This document shows positions 28,001-40,000 of a DNA stretch of 64,000 bases, one piece after another. The stretch is from Datnioides undecimradiatus (taxonomy: Eukaryota > Chordata > Actinopteri > Lobotiformes > Datnioididae): contig WARS01000030.1 in the NCBI GenBank assembly GCA_008933995.1, forward strand, positions 1,769,001 through 1,833,000, given 5' to 3'. The translations under genes and the position numbers were made by a program. The first letter of the stretch is position 1. Each line of letters starts with the position of its first letter. The notes below the pieces were generated by a model, which saw nothing but the letters and a program-made list of their open reading frames with translations, searched no databases and had not been told where the DNA came from.

Positions 28001-31000
28001 TTTCAGATGTACTTCAACACAGTGCTGACAGACTCAGCCAAACTGCTGAAGCCTCTCCTTGTATTCTCTTTCGTCATGCTGGCCATCTTGGCAGGATTAA
28101 CCAGGATCATCCAGTTCAGGAACCATCCTGTTGATGTCTACTGCGGATGGTTACTGGGAGCAGCAATTGCTGTATATCTGGTAACACAGTCAGACAGTCA
28201 CAAGCATTTTGACATTTTTGAAAGTTTCCTAGTTAGTAATTGAATCATTTGTTGTAGTAATGCTTATAAACACACTTTTCCTCTGCGCTGAAATAACCAA
28301 CAAGATAGAACAATCTCACTCACAAAAAAAGAGCAAAAAGGAACGTCTTTCCGCTCTCAAAAAGGAGAAGAGATAGATGAAGAGATACATGATCGCATTT
28401 TAGATTACACTGCTCTTCAACTGCTGAGTAGTATTAAGTTATTTACTAAGTATATGTTGGTTCAATATGCCTTTAAAAACATGGCTTGTCGCTCCCCAAT
28501 GGGGCTTGAACATGATGTGCCAGTAATCAGGTAATATTTTTTTTTCTCTTGAAGCTCAGGCAAAGCATAAGCTGCAACCAGTCAGTCTGCCAAGATCCTG
28601 CCTGTTCTTTTCCAAGTTGGTCTGTCTGTATAAATGTATGTCCTTGACATATGTCAAAAATGAAGTGTTGTCCACTATAGAAATATTTGTACATGCATAT
28701 ATGCTTTTTGTCACATTTATAAAGCATGATTCTGGTTTATAAATCTCAGTCATTCTGGAACCAGTTACATGTGCATTAGCATCCTTTCCACTTTCACAGT
28801 CTGCCATAAATAGATCCCCCTTAAACCACCATTTCACCACATCAATACTTCTGCTGTTCCATAGCTGATTTTGCAATTCACATATTGCACTTTCACATAT
28901 TGTGCTGCCATCAGTGTACAAATTGATGGGAATTGATGAATACTGGCACGTATTATAAATGTGCTTTGAAAGGTCAGGTGACTAGATAAGCGCTCTCTAA
29001 GCACAGTCCATATTCCTCTTTTACAAATACCAGTTTGTGTGTGGGAAAATGTGTACACATAATTTGGACATGCGATCCCAGATGTATTTCTCAGGACCAG
29101 AGCAATCAGTCTGTTCACCACAGGTATGTTTTGTATTAGTATTATTAAAATAGTTAATGCTTCTGGACAATCATCTTAGCTTCACAATCCTGAGACGTGT
29201 TCATGCCATGCTTGTAATGCAAGCTAATGTAATTTATTATTGGGGGATTGGCTGATGTTGTCATTGGATTTCATTCTTGAAATGGGTGGGTTGTGCTCTT
29301 TGTTCCAGACAGTGTACACAGTTGCAAAATAAGTTTTAAAAAGTCAAAAATGTAAAGTATATTACCAAAGCAGATGCATTAAGGGCGATTCATGAAAAGG
29401 TATGAGAAATAGTCAGTTTAACTACAGTTAATAGTTAGTGTAAAGTGTATGTAGTGTACTGTGTTTTATATTTTGTTCAGTGTGGTATACAGTACGGTTT
29501 ATAGGGTGAAATGAGACATGGATATTCAACTGTTGAAGCTGGTGGGTTTTCACACAGTATATTGACATCTCCCACGCACTGCAGCCCACACACACTTGAG
29601 TAGACATGTCCAGCTCACAAACAGTGAACTAGATTAGATACACTTTTGAGCAGACACACACACCAACGCAGCCTTCTTCAAGAGCCCATGCTTTTGTTGG
29701 TTTGCCTTGTCCTGCAGGAAAAAATGGCAATATAGGAGGCTGTACTATGAAAATCCTGCAAAATTAAAACTAAACTGAATTACAGCTAACAAAATAAATG
29801 CATTTCTCTTTATTGTTTAAGCATTAGAGAATTATTCAACTGGCAGAATAGTCTCTGTAACTACAAGATTTTTATCCTTCCCTTATATGGTTCATGTTGA
29901 GATGATAATAATTTGTTTTATTTGGTTTGTTTTCTAGGTAGTACTAGGCAGTTCCCGGTGCATGTTTCATTTGACTATTTTAATGTTCTTTGTTTGGCAT
30001 TATATTGCCTATCATCAGAGGAAAAATGAAAAGAAAAGTAGATAAATTAAACCATTGTTGGCAAAGGTGGAACTTCTCTGGCAGCTTGCAGTGATTGCAG
30101 AACATCTGTGGAGTGCAATGGCAAAGGAGGGACCTGGTCTGGAGGCTAACGGCAAAGACAGAACCCCTGATGGCTGAGTAGGATAAGGTTATTAAAGAGA
30201 GAAGGGCAGCCTTGAGTGTTAGGAAAGGGAGCCAATGGCAGGTAAGCCAAGGCCAAGGTAGGCAGGCAAGGCAAAACACAAGGGGACAAACATTATAATG
30301 GTCAATCAATTGCAAAATAAGGGAATGTCTGCCTGGTCCCTCTCTCCAAGCAGAAGGACTTTGATACAGCTCTATTTATTTTTATTCTTGTCCTTGGGGT
30401 ATTATACAATCCTGGAATAGTTTTTTTGTGTGTGACAACTGTTGATTTTTGTCTACCTTTGCTGAATAAAACCTACTTGATCTAGATTTATTACCTGCGG
30501 GAGATTATTTTCCATTCTTTTTTGCCATGATGTGGGGCCGATGTATTTCCGCATATATGTAAGACATTCTGGCGCATTTTGTGGTTAGGTGACCAGAATA
30601 ATTTTATTTTATTTTCATACTATCATGTCTTTAGCCAGCTGATGTAGAGAAATGGATAGGTTTATTGTCTAGGTGCTGACAAAGGAGATTATGTTGTATT
30701 TGACTTCAATGCAAGTGTTTCCTCCTGCTGTTAGCGGTCAGATTCTGGGTCATAGCTATGGTGTACAGCCGTGGGCTGTTCGTCGGGAGCAGTAGCCATG
30801 TTGGATAGCAGTCCTGCACCGCTCTGCACCCTCCCCCTCCATACTTAATTCAGGCAGCCAATCAGTGCGTTGTCTCATTATCATAGCCTCCCCACCCACT
30901 CAGAACTCTGCATAGATAATGAAGGTAGAGAATGGGAGACTGCAGACCCTCCCCAGAGGCTGAATTTCAGATTTTTTTTTTTGCAAAAAATTTCAAAAGC

Positions 31001-34000
31001 TTGTTTTTAAGACATCCAGGACCTGTTTAAAACGGCTTTCAGTTGCCACAATATGTCCCCTTTAAGGCTCTGAGTGCATTTTGGCTTATTTAGACCTTAA
31101 AACTGGAAATACCATGCTCTTTTGTGCCATTGCTGCATGCTTCCCTGTGTTTTACTGTGTGTGTGGTTTTACGCAGGGTGTTTTTGCAGTGGGGAATTTC
31201 CAGCCCAGTGAGGATCTGTCCAGAAGGCGACTGGTTCCCCCTGCTCTGAGAGAAACCCCCCTTTCCTCACTACCCAATGTCAGCCAATCAGCAATTAGTA
31301 ACAGCCACCAAGGTAAATTCTAAAATTCTACAATGTCATTTAGTACTTTTAGCCAATGCGACAGACATATACAATAAGTATAACACAAGCAAAGATCTAG
31401 GTAGGAAAAGCAAGTCCAAAAGTCCAGTAGGACCAAGGTGTCAAGATGTAATCAATATCTTGTCAACATCTTGTAATTAGAGGTGACATTACACAGACAT
31501 GTCAACTGCAAGAACACATTTTTGGAATAAAATGCAGAGGATCATGTGTGGTCAGCTTGGTGTAATCCCAATCTTTGGTTATGCAAATGAGCACCAACAG
31601 TCCAATGACTCTAAATAAGGTGAAATGTCATTTAAACCAAATCAAAGGAAATGCTAGCCCAGTAAATAATCAAAAACAGCAGAGTACAGAGAATAAGACG
31701 ATGAAACTATAGGTCTTTGCTTACCAAATAGAAATTTTATCATGGTTGTAGTAGCTTCTAAGCAATTTTTGTATTAATCTACAATCTTAGCCTCACTCAT
31801 TACTGTTATAAACAAAATTGTGCAACTTAATTCTCTGATCTTGGTGACACTGTATCATGATTTAAGGAGAACAAATTCTCTGGTTTTCCCTCTGGTGTCT
31901 TTGTAGGACCTACCCATTTTTCACTTGCCTTAATCATCATTTATCACCACAGCCATTTTCACGGAAATAAAACTTAGAGATGAAACATTTAAATTCCTTT
32001 GCATGCTAATACTGAAATACCCAGTAAATTTAAAGAGCAAATATTAAGAGAGAAAATTAACAATCTAGAATCAAAGGTATAGATAAAAGGTAACTGGGCA
32101 GTAACTAAACCAAACCAACTTCCAAGAACTGCCAGCTCCATGTTAAACTCTTCTGTTTCAGGCAAAACAAAAAAGCAATCATGCATTACAACCAGTTGAG
32201 GTGGTTCTGGCATCTGATCAGGATGCCACTGCACCTCCCTTTAGAGTTTTTGGGCATGTCCAATTGGCAGGAAATGTGTGTCCCAGAACAAACTTCAGGG
32301 ATAATATATCTCATCTGGCCTGGCAATGCGTCTGAATGACCTAGGGGTTTCTAGAAAACATTTGTGGGCAGTGACATCAGGACAACATTGCTTAGCTTGC
32401 TGCCATAGCTCCAGATGAACAGAAGAACAAGGATGGATTAGTTAGAAGTTTGACCTCTCCCTGTTGTCCACTTATAGGTCCCCACACCCTGGCTCCTAGC
32501 CAAACAGAAACCATCATAACGAGGACCTCCTCCCACACCTTGTCGCCAAACAGACCAGAGCCCATTCTGACGCGAAGCTCCTCCTACCGAGAGCCCTCTC
32601 TGTCCAATCTGAAGAGAGCCAGTGCTGAGGTGGAGGTGATAACTCCATCCAGTCCCCTGGGCAACCGTGACAACATGATGACTTTTAGCAGCAGCACACT
32701 ACCAAGGTAAATATCATTAATGGAGGCCTCATCCACAGGTTTGGTTTGAGAGAAAGCAAGGTGGAAGAACTTTACTTACCCTTAACACAATACATAATGT
32801 CACATACTGCTCCACCTGCTTTATGGGTTTAGGCCTTCATTTTTAGCATCCCTAAAAAATTTTATGCTTAATAAAAATTATTTTTTTAAAAGAAAATTAG
32901 AGCAAGTAATGATCTTAGTTACTGAAGTAATTGCAGCTTATTACATATAAGACCCATTTATGATCTAATAACCTCATTGAAGGTTTGGCAAAATGAACCT
33001 TATTTTAGTAAAAACAACAAACACGTCCTGCAGCAGTAGAATTTATTGAGAATTCCTACAAAATAGGATGTAAAGATTTAACCCATATACTAATACCAGT
33101 CAATTACTTGCCAGCCTTGCTAGCTACTAATCCTTTTAACATTGTTGAAATTTTACAGTTTATACAAAACAACCAGAAGCTTATTCTAGTACACTTTGAG
33201 GTTAATACAGGTCCACATGTCTTTGTTGATAATGGTAAAGTTGATATGTTATTTTATACAAATAGAAGACACCAATTAAATTTAGAAATTCAGTTCAGTA
33301 TCATGCAATGCAAAATACTGTTTTTGCAACTACTTTCCCACAATTTGTGCTCTATTTTAAATATAGTGTTTCACATATTTCTTACTTTGAGATTTGTTCA
33401 ACTTTTCTGTAGCTTTCATATAATTAGACCTTCACCACTTTTCCAAATGTTCACAATTGCCTTTCCAACCAGTTTAAAGCCAGCAGTTTCTTTAATTTAA
33501 GTTATTCCGTATCCATTTCCATTTCCATTTCCATCAGAAATAACCTTCATCATACCATCAAAATGTTCAATATGACATTTAGCTATTGTTTTTCTTTATT
33601 TTAACTGATGGAATGTCAGATTTTTACATTTTTTTATGCATATTCATCTCTGACTACGCAGTCATACTCTTAGCTAGAAACTCCATTTCAACTTTAAATA
33701 TTTCCACATCTTTCATACATTTAAGGTATCATCCAACTTTCAAATGCCATAAAAACTTTTCAAAATATTCAACTTTCTTTAAAGCTTTATTACAATTCAG
33801 TTGGAAAACCCTTTAAACCACTCATTTTCAATTTCTTCCCTCTCATTCATACATTCACATAGAAATTTTAAAATGTCAAAACACTTGGGACTTTCTGATA
33901 TCAATTCAACTTTTTCATATCTCTGAAACAAAATTCTGATTTTAAAATGCATTAAATTTTCCTCTCAGGTTAGTGTGAGTTGGACAGAATGATCATAGCT

Positions 34001-37000
34001 AACAGTAAGAGTGCATAGGAGCATCTAAATCATATAAAACCTTCTCTTTAACTTGCTCTCATTCCTTTAAACTTAAATTGAACATAAATTATTACCACAT
34101 CCTACATAAAATGTTAGGAAAATCAGTGCTTGTTACAGACATGTAACTATGTACCAAGCAGACTTTACAGGTTTACCAGCCAACTGCTTCAAAAGTTCTC
34201 ATGTTATTTGAATGGACACATTTAATGAAGTTAGCAGAAACTGGCACTTTTGTTACTGCTCCGATTTGCACGATTGCACACAGACTGCTCAGCAAAGACT
34301 ATTTCTCACGGTTACCCATAATGTTACATTTAGCTGATGGGAGCTACTTGTCTTTGGGGACAATCAGTAGTACACAGATATTATTCTTGCTTTCTGTGCC
34401 AGCAGTACTCATAGGAGATACTATTCCCATGGCAACCATTACTTGCAGCTGAGGACATTCGCTGATTGAGATTCACTGATTAATGCATTTTAACACACAG
34501 GATCAAGATACTGATGCCATCCTTTTTACACATATAATGCCCATAACATTTCAGTGGACAGCATTCCTTTATTTTCTAACAAGGCCAATATAGAATTATT
34601 TTCAGGCAGTATTATATGATGCTGCAGTTCATGGCAGGCACCTTAAATCCTGGTGGGGTCCTCATAGAAAGATTGAATTTCATCTTAAAATGAATAACTT
34701 TGACAGGTGCCCACTAAATTTGTGCTGAACTGAACTGCTGAACCTTCATAGTAGCTATGACCATAGCTTGAGGTGCATTTTTACATAAATGAGAATGAGG
34801 ACTGATTTTACTTACAATGAAGGCTACTTAGGAATGGATCTCTTTGGAGCCACTTTAAAGACAAGGGGCATTTGCAGTCCATCCCAGACCTTATAATGTT
34901 CAACATTTTGCATAAACTTTTAAATCCAGTTTATATGAAAGAGTCCCCTTTTACTACTTTTCCATATAGAATACAGCCAACAATTCATATGTGTGCATGT
35001 GTGTTCATACACACTTTCATACATTAATGGTATTATTCAACTGAGACTTAGACTCCCTTACTGATTTAGTCTGGGTCTACTCTATGGTCAAGAGTAATAG
35101 TAATATATAATAGATGTCCCATAAGAGACTACATGAGTTGTGAAGGTGGCTTCATTCGCAGTGCTTGCCAGATATTGTCAGTGGTGACACCAGACACCAT
35201 GAAAAGGCAAATTCCCCCTGTTGTCCTGTTTGGCTCCTCATCAAATTATATCTCTATTAAATAGTCTTTTATATCTCTATTAATCTATTACATAGATTTG
35301 AAATGGTTATCTACCCTCCAAGCTATTTTAATTTTAAATTTCTATATTACCACATTGTGATTTTCTACTTTAGACGGTATTGAATCTGAAGCAGAAATGG
35401 CAGAAATTTTTTCCACAAAAAATTTGAAGAGCTATGGTACACGGTGCACTACTCTTGAAGAAGGCAAAAAAGGATTTGAATCGTCATGACATGCAAGTCA
35501 CCACACCCAAGATGCCCCTTTGTTTTCAACAACTTTGTTGTCTACTTGTAATTGCCAATGGCCCTTTAAAATACAGAGTTAATGACAGATAACCCCTATA
35601 ATAAGGTACTAGTTCTCTACAGTATATACAGATACACCTGCACTTCAGTACACAGTGTCTGTTGCAGATCAAATACAACTTTTTGGGGCACTAAACTATT
35701 TTAAAAAGCCATTTCATTTTTGCTCTCAAATATTTTTGTAATTCACAAGAATTATTGTAACTGTAAACAATATTTTGAACATTTTAGCATGCTGCAGTTT
35801 TAAAAAATCAAATGTGATAATATGTTGGCCAAGATTTATTCAAGAGCAGAAGCTGTTCATTCATGCAATTCTCTAATTTCACAGAGCTTTTTGTTCATTT
35901 GAGAACACAAATGAGTCATTTTTGTTTATTAAGATTAAAGGCAAACTTCATTAGAGAGCACAACTGCACAAATTATCTTTTTTCAACCACTGTGCTCTGT
36001 AGTACTACTACTACTACAGCAGTGAGCAAATGAGATCATGAGCTCACTTCAACAAAATATAGAATCACTTTTGAATAAGGAATTTCTCTTCTCATTCCTA
36101 TGCTTCTTCTAGATCACATGGAGGCTCTTCATTTGATGAGGGCCGCAATCCTCGGCGTCACGCCTCTATTCATGCCTCAATGGATTCAACCCGATCCAAA
36201 CAACTCCTCAGCCAATGGAAGAATAAAAATGACAACAGGAAGTTGTCCCTGCAAGTGATGGATGGAATAAGACCAGCCTCCTTCTCATCTCCTCAAAGGA
36301 ACATGGAGCTGCGTTGCTCCTCTGAGCCATCTGCCATGGGCCTGGAGGCAGAGCTCCGTGGAGGAACACACCTACCCTCAGTCCCTGGTCAGGAAACAGA
36401 ATTGCGTGCTGGGGCCCACATTCCAGCTCAGTACATGAAACTAGCTGCAAGCTCTGTTCCTATGGCAAATCATAATCACCTAGCCCTTAATGGCAGCACA
36501 GGATTGGCTGGTGGAGCCAGAGTGTCTATTCAATCCCGGCCTGGTTCCTCTCAGCTGGTGCACATTCCTGAGGAGGAAAATCTCACCAGCAAAGATCAGG
36601 AGAGTGAATCAGAGGACAGCATTATAGATGGAGGTGGTTCAGTGAGGGAAAAGTGGCTAAGAGTGGCTGAGAAGACCACCATTCCCTGCAGGCCACTCAG
36701 TGCAGGAGGACAGCCTCGTCTTATGCAGGTTAATCACTCTTTTTCTTTGCCTGCCTTGGTGCATGTGAGTGTGAGTGTATTCTTATGAAGCTGGACAAGA
36801 GGAGAGGACCCAGGATGAAGCTTTACAGAAGTTCAGTTCCTTAATGGTTTAGACACCAATACTTGTCAATACATCATCTTCTAGAGTGAATATAAAAAAA
36901 TCTACAAATGTATTGTATATAAAATGTAAAAACAAACAAACAAAAAAAGCACCAAAACATAACTGTGCACATTGTTCCATCAACAAACAAAATCTAGATT

Positions 37001-40000
37001 TGAAAAATCAAGTAGCATGTCATATTAAACAAATGCAACTCTCCTTGTCAGGGCATTTGCAGCATATGGGGTCACTTTTGAATTTAACCCTGTACAATTT
37101 GGCATTGAATAAGTTGATAATCTCCAACTGAATCAACCTTCTGCATCAAATATACTTTAAAGTACCCAGAATGTTGACCCATTCTTTTTCTGTAAATGTA
37201 ATTCTCAAATATTTTTTCCCAGACAGTTTTCAAGTACTTAGTATTGCTATATTTCTGTAATAGCATAGAATAGTAAAGTGATGCTTCATGACCTTTACCA
37301 TAGTTTGACATAACAAAAGAGGGAATCTCTGCATTCTGGGGAACCAGGGGAGTTTTGAAAGTTGATTTAAGCAAACTATGAATTTGCACATACTGTCAAT
37401 ACTGTTGTTGCAAATTAAAATCAGCCTGTAAACACTTGGAAGTTTTAAGGTCCTGCTCTCTGTCAAGGACACCAAGCACAGCACTCCATGCCCATTCTTT
37501 CCAATAAAAGAAATATTGACCAATATGCAAGCAGGGATTGTACCATATACTAGAGGTCATGTTCAAGACAGGGTCAGAAGTGAGACTCTTTGCAGCCTTC
37601 TTTCAAACTGCATGAAAGGCACGACAGTTTAGAATGGGACTGGGCACTTAGGGAAACAGGCGCAAAGATGAGCAACCAAGAGGTAAGCTGGGCAAGAAGG
37701 TGCCTCTACACTGAGCCACGGGGGTGCTCGCTCTGGTGGGAGAGACCATTGTGCCAAATCCTGTAGACAAAAGGCGTAATGGTAAAGCAGTAGGTTAAGT
37801 ATTCCTAGGCCTCCCTACTCCCACCTGTTTTGGTGCACCCTAGCTCATTTACTATTTCACAGAAAAAGACCACAAAACATTCTACATGGTTTTGATGCGA
37901 CTGAGGTTCTGGGCTGTGACTGAGTGATTTCATTTTGTCTTTGATTTTCCTTTTCTGAAGCCATGCCCTTTGTGTTTTGGGTCATTCTTGAGTTAGAATT
38001 CCTCTTCATTCATTATTTCTTTTTCTCTGTTTTATTATAGCAAATAAATGACATTGAAATGAAATAAAAGAAAGAATTAAATGACAAAAAGGTACAACTA
38101 CTTATTCACTAAATAGAATAAATGTAGTTTCTTGCTTTTTGCTGAGCTATTTTCTGCATCTCATTAGTGTCTTCATCAGTAATCTTGCAACTTGAAGAAT
38201 AAATGTTTATTACATCAAGTACACAGCTGCACTATACAATATGCTCAGACATAAAAACTCATATACAGAGTTGAAATATTTGCTGTCGATAAGAGTTGGT
38301 CCTTTTCCCCAAGTTTCCTTTTTAACAAATGAAATAGTGCAAGAAAACAAATATCTTACATTTTAAGATTGGGAACTCTAGTGACCCTAAAATTATATTA
38401 TTTAAATAAAGACTGTATGTTTTGTGGATAGCTGTCATCATAGACCTTTTATTAAAAGGCAGCAGTGTGTCTCTATAAAAAAGAGCTGGTTAGTTGATAA
38501 TGAGTAAGTATTCTTCCACCAAAATTTTGAATAACTTCACTGCACATTTCCTTGTCATATTCTGATCACAGGTGATAGCCCTATCCAAACAGCAGGGTCT
38601 GCTTCACTCTCCTCGGTCTGAGGATGGTGGCAGCACAGTCAGCTGCACCGGATCCATTCGGTACCGAGCTCTGACGGACCAGGACCCATCACCACCAACC
38701 TCCACTACTGGAGGAGGTCTGTACCGCCTAGAAGCTAGTATTTCAAAATGATACATAGGTGGCTGTCACTCAGAGGGAGGGCAATTGGAAAATGGGCTGC
38801 ACGTTAAAGTGTCTTTGGGCCAGACATTGAACCTGAAATTACTTTTAGTGTGTGATGATTATGAATGTAATACTGATGTATTATCAGTGTATATGAATGG
38901 GTCTGAATAGATGAATGCTGACAAATGGAATGGAACTACCTAAGTATAATCCATTTTATAACTTTGCAATTTGCAAACAGCTGGGAGTCATATAGAGTTG
39001 CGTAACACCTTTTAATAACTAGTGCAGCTAGTGCAGTAGCAGTACTTGAAATACTTTTTCTTTTTACAGAACATTATTTTAAACAGTCTAAACAGTTAAA
39101 AATGCAACTGTTTTCCTTAAACAGAGAAGCTAAAGTTCTCAGATTTGAAATATTGCACAGACACATGCATGAATTTTGCTGAAATTAAGTATTCTAAAAT
39201 TTAAAATAAAATATACTTTTGAATTAATAACATAATTGAATTAGTAAGTCTCACTACACAATTGACGACACTGTCACTCATTTGCAGATAGAATTTGATA
39301 GCTATAAATTACTTGTCAATGAAATGAAAACAATGACCAATCAATAATAGATAGATAAACTTTATTCATCCCAAACTGAGAAATTTCCATGTTGCAAGAG
39401 CAATTTACAAGCACCCAGCATGAAAAATAGACAAATATGCAAATATTATTTACAAAAGATAAAAAGAGATAAATATATATCGTGTTCGAGAAGTGTGCTA
39501 GTTGCTGCTGTCATTACAGCTTGTCATCTGTCACACATAGATGAGGTGTTGTAGAGTCTTATAGCTTGTAATAATGGCCCACTGAGTATTTGATACGAGT
39601 CTGTATTTCTTCATTCAAAGGAATCCCCAATTCATTTACAATCTCCTCCTGTTTGGAAAAAATATAGTGACCTGGAGTTTAGTAAATTGCTAAGCCTATT
39701 TAAAATTAAACCATATGTTTGTTAGGGAAGGTAAGGAAAGGTTTTTTTCTGTGCAGTGACAAAAATCTAAAAAAAAAGTATTGAGTTGTTTGATTGCAAT
39801 ATCTTGTCTTTTAGGTGGAGGTTTGGAAAGATCTGGCAGTATAGTCCGTGTTGAAGCCCACCCAGAGTCCAGATCACAGAAACCTGTTGTGAAGCCGCCA
39901 AGCACTGATGGAAGTGGCTCCTGGCGATGGAAACCACCAGAACAAAGAGCTTCACTTCGACAGTCAGCTTTCAACCTTAACGACTTGAACAGACACACGG

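Noticed and set aside
33108-34452. Three plus-strand frames in plppr4 intron 8
   Set aside because: Phe/Ile/Leu-rich translations of AT-rich intron DNA with no splice context or known domain.
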